Source of the DNA: CAZXYF01 sp964644705 | GTDB lineage: Bacteria; Planctomycetota; Brocadiia; SM23-32 | NCBI GenBank assembly: GCA_964644705.1 | Contig: CAZXYF010000009.1 | Coordinates: 1 to 34,879, forward strand | Direction of reading: 5' to 3' | Length of the DNA stretch: 34,879 bases | In this document: in pieces, positions 17,802 through 24,917 of the stretch | Layout of the letters: the number at the start of each line of letters is the position of its first letter | How positions within the stretch are numbered: position 1 is the stretch's first letter | Made by a program: the position numbers and the translations under genes | The notes under the pieces: model-generated | What the model saw: the letters and a program-made list of their open reading frames with translations, nothing else | Databases searched by the model: none | Told to the model about the DNA's origin: nothing

Positions 17802-18840
17802 CGTATAACCTCTCGTCACACGGGATGGTTTCGAGCAGCTTGTCCACCACGTCGTCAGTTGTGAGGTCTTCCGACCGGGCGGAGAAGTTCAGCAGCATTC
17901 GGTGACGGAGCACCGGGTGAGCGATTGCCTGAATGTCCTCGATGGAAACGTTGAAGCGACCCCGCAGCATGGCCCGGGATTTACCCGCGGTGAGCAGGTA
18001 AATACTCGCCCGGGGACCGGCGCCGTAGGAAACCCAATCTTTAATGAAATCAGGAGCATCGGACTCGTCTGGACGCGTCGCGCGAACGAGTTCCACGGCG
18101 TATTCGGAAATGTGGTCGGCCACTGGCGTGCGGCGAACCAGTTGCTGGAGTTTGAGAATTTCGTCCTGAGTGAGAACCCGCTCCAGCTCCTGGGATTCGA
18201 TGGATCCACTGCTTGCTTTGACCGCAATCTCGACTTCTTCGTTGCGGCTGGGGTAGTCAACGATAATGTTGAACAGGAAACGGTCCAGCTGGGCCTCGGG
18301 CAGGGGATAGGTTCCTTCCTGCTCAATGGGATTCTGCGTGGCAAGCACAAAAAAGGGTCTGTCCAGATCCCAGTTCTCCCCGCCGGCCGTCACTCGTTTC
18401 TCCTGCATGGCCTCCAGCAACGCCGCCTGCGTTTTGGGTGGTGTCCGGTTGATCTCATCCGCCAGCAGCACGTTGGAGAAGATAGGGCCTTTGACGAATT
18501 TGAACTCCCTCTGCTTTGTTTTCGGGTTTTCGTTGAGCACTTCCGTGCCCGTGATATCCGAAGGCATCAGGTCGGGAGTAAACTGAATCCGATTAAAGTC
18601 CAACGACATGGTCTCCGCCAGAGTGCTCACCAGCAGAGTTTTTGCCAGCCCGGGCACGCCCACCAGAAGGCAGTGCCCCTTGGCAAACAGGGCAATCATA
18701 ACTTCGTCGATGACAGTTTCCATGCCCACAATGACATTGGAAAGTTCGTCGAGGACGGCTGAATGGGCCTGGCCCAGATGTTCTACCGCTTCTTTTTCAT
18801 CCATGGACACGTCGGGCGCTTCTGTCGCCTGGTCACTCAT
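17782..18840 (-). CDS. moxR: MoxR-family AAA+ ATPase
   Basis: 352-aa AAA+ ATPase, first gene of the operon. Walker A is GVPGLAKT (61-68) and Walker B is LLADEI (125-130). The sensor 1 region is ATQNPIEQEGTYPLPEAQLD, including the MoxR-typical PIEQEGTYPLPEAQ. The C-terminal lid has 'SYGAGPRASIYLL', another MoxR hallmark. The family acts as a chaperone-like ATPase that matures or inserts metal cofactors into partner complexes together with VWA proteins. GAGAGG lies about 9 nt before the ATG. Upstream is a long non-coding stretch, so the operon promoter should lie there. All catalytic residues expected of the family appear present. Family assignment is secure; the substrate is not known. Confidence 0.95.
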   Translation of the reverse strand: MSDQATEAPDVSMDEKEAVEHLGQAHSAVLDELSNVIVGMETVIDEVMIALFAKGHCLLVGVPGLAKTLLVSTLAETMSLDFNRIQFTPDLMPSDITGTEVLNENPKTKQREFKFVKGPIFSNVLLADEINRTPPKTQAALLEAMQEKRVTAGGENWDLDRPFFVLATQNPIEQEGTYPLPEAQLDRFLFNIIVDYPSRNEEVEIAVKASSGSIESQELERVLTQDEILKLQQLVRRTPVADHISEYAVELVRATRPDESDAPDFIKDWVSYGAGPRASIYLLTAGKSRAMLRGRFNVSIEDIQAIAHPVLRHRMLLNFSARSEDLTTDDVVDKLLETIPCDERLYDEQQND

Positions 18841-19659
18841 TTGTTTGGCCTCTCTGCGGCTGAGTAGTTATATACGGAAAGTTGCAGATTCCCTCTGTGT
18901 TTCGGGCGTCTGCTGCCGACAACGTTGCTATTTATACATCAATCAGTTCTGCGCGCGGACCACCGGATAAAGGTTTTCTGCTCCTTTATATGACTTTGGG
19001 TGCTGGCAGGTAACGTAGTATCGGCCAGATCATGAAGCGTGTTCGATCGGGTAATCGTGCGGCGCGCGTGCACAGAGTGGTTGACGTTGGCGGTTGGCGA
19101 ACATTTGGAACGCACTTCACGCGTTCAACAGTCGGATACTTCGGTCGGTTCCCCCCGGAACTGTTTCCATCAAGCCGACAAAATCGATAGTATTAGATAC
19201 CCGGACAGCTTGCAAGTCACTGGCCGCCGCATTTTCCCTGTAATTCGATTTAATGCACTAGAACACCATGTCCAGCAAACCTCTGCTGGGCTTTATCCCC
19301 CTTAAACTCAATTCCCGCCTATTGGAAGACGGGTTCGGTGAAATCGAAAATTGTTCGCTTGAATGTCGCGAGGTTTGCCCGGGGACGCAGTGGGCCGATG
19401 ATGAATCGCTTTGCCGGCCGGGCCCACCCGGATGGGCCGACTCCGCAATAGCGTCGGTGGGAGAATGTGGGGAAACTGGCGTGGGCCACCTGAGGGAGTC
19501 CTTTACCTGTGGGGGCGATGAAACGTAGCTTCAACAGTTTGCAGGGAAAGGGAAGGAGAAACGCCGGCGGTCAGTTGACTTTAGCGACCTGCGTGCCGAA
19601 ATCGCAACGCCCACACCGGAGCACATCTGAACCGTTTCAAGCGATAGTCCGGCCCTCAA
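18841..19659. other. Intergenic region, no convincing gene
   Basis: About 820 bp between the MoxR operon and the lipoprotein gene. Short open frames occur on both strands, for example 19268-19528 plus and 19319-19534 minus. The latter starts at TTG with no ribosome binding site, and I recognise nothing in either. Visible structures are a perfect 7-bp inverted repeat at 18967-18989 and a GC-rich hairpin GGCCCA-CCCGGA-TGGGCC at 19421-19438 with no T tail. I found no tRNA-like, tmRNA, SRP or RNase P signature. The operon promoter for moxR must lie in the right position here, but no strong -35/-10 pair stands out. Confidence 0.6.
18967..18989. promoter_or_regulatory. Inverted repeat upstream of the MoxR operon, possible operator
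   Basis: ATAAAGG and CCTTTAT form a perfect 7-bp dyad around a 9-bp centre, 127-149 bp upstream of the moxR start. On the minus strand one arm includes TATAAA, which could double as a -10 element, but the matching -35 (TTACCT, 18-bp spacer) is poor. An operator overlapping a promoter is possible; a small chance palindrome is equally possible. Confidence 0.25.
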
Positions 19660-20364
19660 TTATTTCGATTCGGGGAATCGCAGCTGGCCGTCGAGCTGGT
19701 AGGCGTTGTCGTCATAAAGATCGAGCGTAAACAGTCCGAGAAACAGATCGAAAAACTGTGACGGATCGACTCCCAACCGCACGTTGAGGCCCGAGTGGAG
19801 GATGAATGGTTCGGGGATGGCGACTTCAACCGAGAACATCTCCCAGTCCTGCCATCCGCGATACATGTATGGCTGTCGTTGCGAGGTCTGATAAATCAGC
19901 CGTTTAGCCGGGGCCTGGAAAATCGGATCTTCCAGCTCCTTCATGTGTGCACGCCACCCATCCATCTGGTTGCCCCTCAGTTTATAGGCATTGGCGCTTA
20001 TGGGATACTGATGTTTCACGACGTAATGCCACGGCCCAAAACCCGCTTTAATGCGGCGGTCAACTCCGGCGAAGAGCCCACGCCGGTCCATTTCCGCGTC
20101 GCCACTTATTTTGTACATGCCGCCCAGGTGGAGGAAGTTAGTGGCTTCCAGATAGAGACCAATGGACGGGGGTATGGCCCCGACAACGCGTTTGCCGCCC
20201 TGACCATCGGGAACTACCGGTGGGACCACGCCACCACCGATCATGACACAGTCCATGCTGTCGTCACGCAGGTTTTTCAAATAACCGCATCCCGTGGCCC
20301 CGAGCATTAGGCAGCCAATTAGAATAATACCCAGAACTCTGCGGAGGGAACGCGATTGAATCAT
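19660..20364 (-). CDS. Putative lipoprotein of unknown function
   Basis: 234-aa predicted lipoprotein. The ATG at 20362-20364 is preceded by GAGGAGAAAG at ideal spacing, so the longer in-frame start 63 bp upstream is rejected. The N-terminus is a basic stretch (MIQSRSLRRV), a hydrophobic core and a lipobox-like LGATGC with Cys at residue 26. The mature part has no domain I can name. It contains 'IPPSIGLYLEATNFLHLGG', 'GVDRRIKAGFGPWHYVV' and a C-terminal 'QFFDLFLGLFTLDLYDDN' that looks conserved in type. Such a C-terminus recalls small envelope lipoproteins in PVC and spirochaete genomes, but this is an impression only. It has its own promoter and follows the folC terminator, so it is probably monocistronic. 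Confidence 0.75.
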   Translation of the reverse strand: MIQSRSLRRVLGIILIGCLMLGATGCGYLKNLRDDSMDCVMIGGGVVPPVVPDGQGGKRVVGAIPPSIGLYLEATNFLHLGGMYKISGDAEMDRRGLFAGVDRRIKAGFGPWHYVVKHQYPISANAYKLRGNQMDGWRAHMKELEDPIFQAPAKRLIYQTSQRQPYMYRGWQDWEMFSVEVAIPEPFILHSGLNVRLGVDPSQFFDLFLGLFTLDLYDDNAYQLDGQLRFPESK

Positions 20365-20425
20365 ATCTTTCTCCTCGATAGTCGACTGATAATTAGAAGC
20401 ATTGCTTTCGGATCCGATTATGCTC

Positions 20426-20453
20426 ATTGTAGGCCAGACTTTGCAAAAGTCAA
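20426..20453 (-). promoter_or_regulatory. Sigma70-type promoter of the lipoprotein gene
   Basis: On the minus strand TTGACT (20448-20453) and TACAAT (20426-20431) are separated by 16 bp; each matches the consensus at five of six positions. Transcription would begin about 55 nt before the chosen ATG, which agrees with the start codon selected for the lipoprotein. Confidence 0.65.
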
Positions 20454-20480
20454 GATGACAGCAGCCGGAGTCCCGCCAGC

Positions 20481-20511
20481 AAAAAAGCCGTGGCGTCTGG
20501 TGAGGGGCTTT
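20481..20511 (-). terminator. Possible intrinsic terminator after folC
   Basis: Downstream of the folC stop, the minus strand reads AAAGCC, a 16-nt loop, GGCTTT and then three more T residues. The stem is only 6 bp and the loop long, so this is a weak candidate. It sits between the folC stop and the lipoprotein promoter, where a terminator is expected. Confidence 0.35.
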
Positions 20512-20527
20512 CCCATCGGCATCCGAA

Positions 20528-21907
20528 TCAGGTCTGTTTGATTTCTCCTGTGACGTAGAATGATCCGGTGACGCAAATTATGTCCTCAGCCCGTGAATCA
20601 TTTCGTGCCTGTTCCAGAGCTGCCACTACCGGCGTGGCGACCGATACTGAAGGTATGCCGACCTCCCGCGCCGCTGCGGCAAGCTCTTCGGTACCGGCGG
20701 CCCGGGGGGATTGCGCTTCTGTGACGATAAGGTGGTCGCACCGGGATGTCATAAGGCGCAGGATCCGGTCGTATTCTTTATCTTTCGCGCATCCGAACAC
20801 CATGGTGAGCCGTCGATCCGGGAAATGGGTTTTAAGGGCATCGAGGAGGGCCTGGACCGACTCCCGGGTGTGGGCAGTATCGAGAATCAAGGCGGGGGAG
20901 CGCTCCACAACTTCGATCCGGCCGTGACAGACCGACCGAGCTATGCCCTGATGGATATGCGGAGGTTTGACCATCAATTTCCCTCTGTCCCGGAGCAGTT
21001 CCAGCGTCCCAACCGCTGCCGCACAATTGTCGAGCTGGTGTCTCCCCAGAAGTGCCGTGTGCAGGTTGGTGTAATCTCGGTTCGGCGTCTGAATTTGGAA
21101 CTTCCATCCCACGGGGGAAGCCGGAGATTCAGGTGGCGCGCACAGAGCGTGCGAATTATCCACGGTGATTGCACTGGTTACCTTCCACATCGGGCATCTG
21201 AGCTCTCTCGCTTTGTCGATCAGAACCCCCTCAGCAGCATCATAAACTTGTTTCCCCAGAACCACCGGGGTCCCGGTTTTAAATATCCCGGCCTTTTCAG
21301 CGGCGATCTCCTCTATGGTCTCCCCCAGCTTGTCCATGTGATCATAACCGATGGCGGTTACGACCGAGCATTCGGGTTCCAGAACGTTGGTGGAATCCAG
21401 GCGTCCGCCGAGGCCCACTTCCACCACGGCCCAGTCCACTTTCTGGTTCGCAAAATATTTGAACGCGATGGCGGTGAGAAGTTCAAAGTAGGTGGGGGCC
21501 AGATGCGGTTCATGTTCGCGTTTTTGCGTCACGTAGTCGCTCATCTGTTCCACAATACGGCAGAACGCACCTTCAGAAATACAGTTTCCCCCGACCTGGA
21601 TTCGCTCGCGGATGGAATGAAGATGCGGAGACGTGAACAGTCCCGTGGTATGACCCGCCTCGCGGAGGCAGCGTTCAATGATGGCGCAGGTGGTCCCTTT
21701 GCCTTTTGTGCCGCCCACGTGAATGGCATGAAACTGGTCCTGGGGGGCGCCCAGTGTCTCCAGCAGCTCGGTGGTTCTCTGCAGGTTGAAATTGCGATCG
21801 TTGTAGCGGACGTTGGTTCGTTTTTCGTAGTTGACGGAATGCTGGAGAAACTGATGAGCTGCCTCCATGTCCATCGGTGAGCTTTCTGGATATCTTTGAG
21901 ATGTCAT
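20528..21907 (-). CDS. folC: Bifunctional folylpolyglutamate synthase / dihydrofolate synthase
   Basis: 459-aa Mur-ligase-family enzyme that adds glutamate to dihydropteroate or folates using ATP. The P-loop is GGTKGKGTT (65-73; the family form is GTNGKGS). It is followed by the FolC signature 'GLFTSPHLHSIRERI'. Later come 'EVGLGGRLDSTNV', 'TAIGYDHMDKLGETIEEIAA' with 'EKAGIFK' (carbamoylated-Lys region), and 'LDTAHTRESV' in place of the usual LDGAHN. Length fits the family. An alternative start at residue 12 (MDMEAAH, 21874) is possible; neither start has a strong ribosome binding site. It is the last of three minus-strand genes, 110 bp after the membrane-protein gene. Whether it is bifunctional cannot be told from the sequence. 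Confidence 0.93.
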   Translation of the reverse strand: MTSQRYPESSPMDMEAAHQFLQHSVNYEKRTNVRYNDRNFNLQRTTELLETLGAPQDQFHAIHVGGTKGKGTTCAIIERCLREAGHTTGLFTSPHLHSIRERIQVGGNCISEGAFCRIVEQMSDYVTQKREHEPHLAPTYFELLTAIAFKYFANQKVDWAVVEVGLGGRLDSTNVLEPECSVVTAIGYDHMDKLGETIEEIAAEKAGIFKTGTPVVLGKQVYDAAEGVLIDKARELRCPMWKVTSAITVDNSHALCAPPESPASPVGWKFQIQTPNRDYTNLHTALLGRHQLDNCAAAVGTLELLRDRGKLMVKPPHIHQGIARSVCHGRIEVVERSPALILDTAHTRESVQALLDALKTHFPDRRLTMVFGCAKDKEYDRILRLMTSRCDHLIVTEAQSPRAAGTEELAAAAREVGIPSVSVATPVVAALEQARNDSRAEDIICVTGSFYVTGEIKQT

Positions 21908-22017
21908 GTTTCAGTTGCTCGCTTCCATGGGGAGCTGGCAGTGCTGGCCAAAACGTTCAAAAATGCGTTTTCAAACGGGCTCTCGGGTGACCTTGAGCCG
22001 GGCGATCAGCGGTAAGT

Positions 22018-22815
22018 TCATTCCGATTCGCTTGACTTTTTGGATGCCGTCATCATTTCAAACAAACGCACCAGAAGTCCCACAATGGTGGCCAGCACGA
22101 TGCCAAAAAGCATCATCACGAGCGCCCATTGCGTGGTTTCAAACACAAAGTTCCGGACCGAGGCCACGAGTTCCACAGCGGGGTGCGTTCCGCTGAATAT
22201 GGAAAGGCCGGACTGGGGAACGCCGAAGATACTGCAGAGTATGCCGAGCGCGATCACAAACAGGAGGGAGCCCAGCAGGGACTGCCTGAATTTGGAGAAT
22301 GTCGTTCCGGCTCCCAGGGCAAGGCTGAGCGCGAGAGCGATGAAGACGTAGAACCGGGGGCGGGACCACTCACCGTCCGCCACCTGGCGCACGACGCTGG
22401 AGAGAAGATTCCACAGGTTTTCGAAGAAAGCGGCGGCTCCGTCGATACTGAAATCGGAAAGTTGAGGTGACTCCATTGTGAGTTCCAGAGGGGCTCCCAG
22501 CATCTGATTGGCTGCGTGGAGCACGACGGCGCAGAGAAAAATAGGGGCCACCGGCACGATGAATCGGGGGATACCTCCGGCCACGTCTCCATTGAATCCG
22601 ATATCGCGCTCCGACACCTTATAAATGTTGGTGCTGGTGAGTGTGGCACCGGTGAACATCGCGGCCAGAGCCATGGCCAGTTTGCGAACCACGATACCGG
22701 GAGCCGATATCCATTTAAACCATCCCGACTGGCGCACCGAGGAAAAAAGCCGGTGCATGCTTGTGCCGAGTGCCAGGCAGATGCCCAGCCAGATAAATAG
22801 TGAAACGTATTCCAT
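22018..22815 (-). CDS. Multi-TM protein, possibly a degenerate membrane metalloprotease
   Basis: 265-aa integral membrane protein with about six hydrophobic segments (3-20, 41-60, 84-103, 155-170, 178-196, 230-252) and a charged C-tail. AAGGAG lies 8 nt before the ATG. I do not recognise it with certainty. The N-terminal half resembles M50-type integral membrane metallopeptidase-like proteins, in which an 'APG.VVHE..HALA.L.TGA' helix carries the zinc motif. Here the aligned segment is APGIVVRKLAMALAAMFTGA, with Arg, Lys and Met where His, Glu and His would be, followed by a membrane segment 'PVAPIFLCAVVL' like the family's second one. If the match is right it is catalytically dead. It lies 34 bp downstream of the MBL RNase gene, in the same probable operon. 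Confidence 0.7.
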   Translation of the reverse strand: MEYVSLFIWLGICLALGTSMHRLFSSVRQSGWFKWISAPGIVVRKLAMALAAMFTGATLTSTNIYKVSERDIGFNGDVAGGIPRFIVPVAPIFLCAVVLHAANQMLGAPLELTMESPQLSDFSIDGAAAFFENLWNLLSSVVRQVADGEWSRPRFYVFIALALSLALGAGTTFSKFRQSLLGSLLFVIALGILCSIFGVPQSGLSIFSGTHPAVELVASVRNFVFETTQWALVMMLFGIVLATIVGLLVRLFEMMTASKKSSESE

Positions 22816-22849
22816 CGAGATTCTCCTTCAAGTGAGTGTTCGGGTTTAT

Positions 22850-24241
22850 TTACAGGTCAAAGGAACTGTCCAGTTCCGGGATGTGGACTTTTTTGGCGCC
22901 CTGCTCCCGGAGGGATTTGGCGAATGGTTTTTGTTGTTCCGGTTCTCCGTGAACCACAAAAGCGCGCTCCACTTGCGGCCCCATTTCCCGGAAATATTCC
23001 AGCATTTCATCGCGGTCAGCGTGGGCGCTCAGAGCCTGAATGCTCACCACCTTCGCGTTGAGCGCATATTTTTCTCCGTAAATTTTGATCGAATCCACTT
23101 CGTTGACGATCCGTCGTCCGAGCGTGTTTTCCGCCTGGTAACCCACAATCAGTACGGTATTGCGCTCGTCTTCGACGGAGTATTTGAGGTGGTGAAGAAT
23201 GCGTCCTCCCTCACACATGCCCGACGCGGATATGATGATCACGGGCCCATCCATCTGATTGAGCTTTTTGGATTCTTCGGCGTCGGCGGTGTAGGTGATA
23301 TGACGCATGGTGAAAGGGTTTTTGTCGTCCATAATGTGTCCCATCATGTCCATATCGTAACATTCCGGATGATCCTCGTACACGTGTGTGGCTTTCGTGG
23401 AAAGGGGGCTATCCACGTAAATGGGGATGTCACAGAGACGCCCCTCCTCCCACAGCTCGTGAAGAAAATACAACAGTTGCTGAGTCCTCCCCACGCTGAA
23501 AGCCGGAACTATCAGGCGAGACGCCTGTTCAACGGTGCGGCTGCATACGCGTTCAAGCGTTTCCTTAACATCCTCCGTCGCCGGGTGGTGGCGATCACCA
23601 TAGGTGCTTTCCGTGATTAACATGTCCACATCACGCACGATGACTGGATCACGGAGGATCGGCTGTTTGCGGCGTCCCAGGTCTCCGGTATAAATAAGGC
23701 GAGTGGTGTCATTGTCCTCGGTGACTTCCACCACGGTGATGGCAGCGCCGAGGATATGGCCGGCATCATGGAAATTGATTCGGATCCCCGGGGCGACCTC
23801 CACCGGATTCTCGTAGGGCACCGGGACGAAATAATCCAGTGACTCAGCGGCGTCATCCTGAGTGTACAGGGGTTCGAAGGGGGTTTTATTTTGTTTCCGC
23901 CGTTTTTTGTTGACGTGTTTGACGTCTTTCACCTGCAGATACGCCGAATCCATCAGCATGATATCGCACAGGTCCTGTGTGGCGGGCGTCGCGTAGATTT
24001 TCTCCGTGTATCCGTTTTTGATCAGCGAGGGGATGTTTCCGCTGTGGTCAATGTGAGCGTGGGACAGGATACAGGCATCCAGATCGGTGGCATCGAAGGG
24101 CAGGTTGCGGTTGCGTTCAAAAGCCTCTTTACGATGCCCCTGATGCAGTCCACAATCCAGAAGGACACGGTGGCCATTAGCTTCAATGAGGTGCATGGAA
24201 CCGGTCGTGTTGCGCGCGGCTCCGTGAATCGCGATACGCAT
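22850..24241 (-). CDS. MBL-fold beta-CASP ribonuclease (CPSF73-like)
   Basis: 463-aa metallo-beta-lactamase-fold RNase of the beta-CASP group (YSH1/CPSF-73-like bacterial proteins, COG1236). The metal site is clear: HAHIDHSG (61-68), 'DAGHILGAA' and 'YTGDLGRRKQPIL'. Beta-CASP motifs follow: 'LITESTYGDR', 'PAFSVGRTQQLLY', 'SASGMCEGGRI' and the final 'ALSAHADRDEML'. Such enzymes act as RNA endo- or exonucleases in the cytoplasm. Length is typical for bacterial members and all metal ligands I expect are present. A promoter lies 54-83 bp upstream. It leads a probable operon with the membrane protein and folC, with no obvious functional link to folate synthesis. Confidence 0.94.
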   Translation of the reverse strand: MRIAIHGAARNTTGSMHLIEANGHRVLLDCGLHQGHRKEAFERNRNLPFDATDLDACILSHAHIDHSGNIPSLIKNGYTEKIYATPATQDLCDIMLMDSAYLQVKDVKHVNKKRRKQNKTPFEPLYTQDDAAESLDYFVPVPYENPVEVAPGIRINFHDAGHILGAAITVVEVTEDNDTTRLIYTGDLGRRKQPILRDPVIVRDVDMLITESTYGDRHHPATEDVKETLERVCSRTVEQASRLIVPAFSVGRTQQLLYFLHELWEEGRLCDIPIYVDSPLSTKATHVYEDHPECYDMDMMGHIMDDKNPFTMRHITYTADAEESKKLNQMDGPVIIISASGMCEGGRILHHLKYSVEDERNTVLIVGYQAENTLGRRIVNEVDSIKIYGEKYALNAKVVSIQALSAHADRDEMLEYFREMGPQVERAFVVHGEPEQQKPFAKSLREQGAKKVHIPELDSSFDL

Positions 24242-24294
24242 GAAATCTACTTTCTCAGATGGGTAAATTAACGGACGAATACGTCAGTGTACTG

Positions 24295-24324
24295 CTTATA
24301 TCAGAAGCGCGTTCTCAAAATCAA
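24295..24324 (-). promoter_or_regulatory. Sigma70-type promoter of the MBL RNase gene
   Basis: On the minus strand TTGATT (24319-24324) and TATAAG (24295-24300) are separated by 18 bp, about 54 bp before the start codon. It lies only about 30 bp from the dispersed repeat copy at 24353. Confidence 0.5.
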
Positions 24325-24352
24325 TGAAAGGAGCCATCTGCTGGAGGTGGAC

Positions 24353-24411
24353 AAGTATTCAGTGAACCATGTTATTCCAGATGGCCCTGCTGCCGGGCTT
24401 GTCCCGGTTGA
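24353..24411 (+). repeat. Dispersed 59-bp repeat, copy 2
   Basis: Reverse complement of window positions 1-59 with 57 of 59 bases identical. Both differences fall at third codon positions (GGC/GGG and CAT/CAC) in the frame that encodes KYSVNHVIPDGPAAGLVPV. Similarity stops abruptly at 24352, so the left boundary is defined. Confidence 0.85.
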
Positions 24412-24480
24412 GGCGTAAACGGATTATGATGACAAAGGATTATGGGGCAAGATAAGGGGCTGTGATCCCATACGCTTTAT

Positions 24481-24672
24481 CGTTCGCCTTCATCGGCTGT
24501 CAGAGTGGGCCCCCGGAAACGGCCGACAAAGGCGATGGACGAAGGGGCTCGACGAAGGTTTTTGGACGCGCTGACCTTCGTCGTTCACCTTCATCGTTCA
24601 CCTTCGTCGGCTGTTAGAGCGTAGCCCAGGAAACGGCCGACAAGGGCGATGGACGAAGAAAATCGACGAAGG
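24481..24672. repeat. Two ~78-bp direct repeats with 114-bp period
   Basis: Units at 24481-24558 and 24595-24672 align without gaps with about 13 mismatches in 78 (roughly 83%). Each contains the partial dyad TCGGCTGT...GGAAACGGCCGACAA and the motif GGCGATGGACGAAG, and begins and ends in CTTCxTCG / CGACGAAGG, so each unit can fold on itself. The linker adds another TTCACCTTC repeat. This looks like an intergenic repeat family. A hairpin AGCGCC-loop-GGCGCT follows at 24677-24697. Confidence 0.75.
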
Positions 24673-24740
24673 CTTCAGCGCCCTGCCAGAAGGCGCTATC
24701 GTTTGGTGTGGTACGTCCGCTTTAGTGCACAGGTACACCG

Positions 24741-24803
24741 CTACCGGGATAAGCTCGGCAAGTAGGACATTACAAAACGCACGTGGCTTACTGAGCACTT
24801 CCG
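24741..24803 (-). repeat. Diverged third copy of the dispersed repeat
   Basis: The plus strand here matches window positions 1-59 at moderate identity with a one-base indel: ACCGGGATAAGCTCGGCA against ACCGGGACAAGCCCGGCA, then ACGTGGCTTACTGAGCACTT against the ACGTGGTTCACTGAATACTT of copy 1. On the minus strand the fragments K-x-S-V-x-H-V and A-E-L-I-P-V can be read, in different frames because of the indel. It lies in opposite orientation to copy 2 and could form the far end of a composite element spanning about 24353-24803. Confidence 0.45.
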
Positions 24804-24832
24804 GAGGGATACGCGAGGGGATATTGGATGTG

Positions 24833-24862
24833 TTGTAAGAACGGGGTCGGCTTTTGTATAAT
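24833..24862 (+). promoter_or_regulatory. Sigma70-type promoter of pssA
   Basis: TTGTAA (24833-24838) and a perfect TATAAT (24857-24862) are separated by 18 bp. Transcription would start near 24869, about 49 bp before the chosen ATG. This rules out the in-frame ATG at 24828, which lies upstream of the promoter. Confidence 0.65.
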
Positions 24863-24917
24863 ACCCTTGTCCAATCGTCCATCATATCTCACCTGGGTTT
24901 ACAGCGAGATCAGGAAG

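Larger units (their letters stand above)
24272..24415 (+). pseudogene. Gene remnant ending in the dispersed repeat
   Basis: An open frame with no ATG runs from just after a TAA (24269-24271) to a TAA at 24413-24415. It ends in LEVDKYSVNHVIPDGPAAGL plus VPVEA-stop. Its last 20 or so residues match the partial ORF at the left window edge, with only silent base differences. The upstream part shows no similarity to that ORF and overlaps the promoter of the divergent RNase gene. I read it as the 3' remnant of a gene, or as a small mobile or duplicated coding module. No function is recognised. Confidence 0.35.
24242..24917. other. Repeat-rich intergenic region between divergent genes
   Basis: This 676-bp stretch separates the minus-strand RNase operon from the plus-strand pssA gene. 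It holds the RNase promoter, a gene remnant with repeat copy 2, two 78-bp direct repeats, repeat copy 3 and the pssA promoter. I found no intact gene; a minus-strand open frame at 24598-24885 consists mostly of repeat sequence. Confidence 0.7.

Noticed and set aside
19421..19438. GC hairpin as a transcription terminator
   Set aside because: No T-run follows on either strand, and it is far from the ends of both flanking genes.
19319..19534. 71-codon minus-strand frame in the large intergenic region
   Set aside because: It begins with TTG, lacks a ribosome binding site and has no recognisable similarity; kept only as a remark on the region.
20711..21880. Long plus-strand open frame (389 codons) opposite folC
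   Set aside because: It is the complement of a gene with a full set of FolC motifs; no ribosome binding site and no recognisable product. GC-rich genes often leave such antisense frames.
22625..23620. Plus-strand open frame of 331 codons opposite the RNase and membrane-protein genes
   Set aside because: It spans two real minus-strand genes and their junction, with no motif of its own.
24481..24672. CRISPR array
   Set aside because: Only two units, 78 bp long and 83% identical, with no uniform spacers and no cas genes nearby.
24828..24917. Upstream start for pssA
   Set aside because: It lies at or before the TTGTAA/TATAAT promoter, and the extra residues do not look like PssA.
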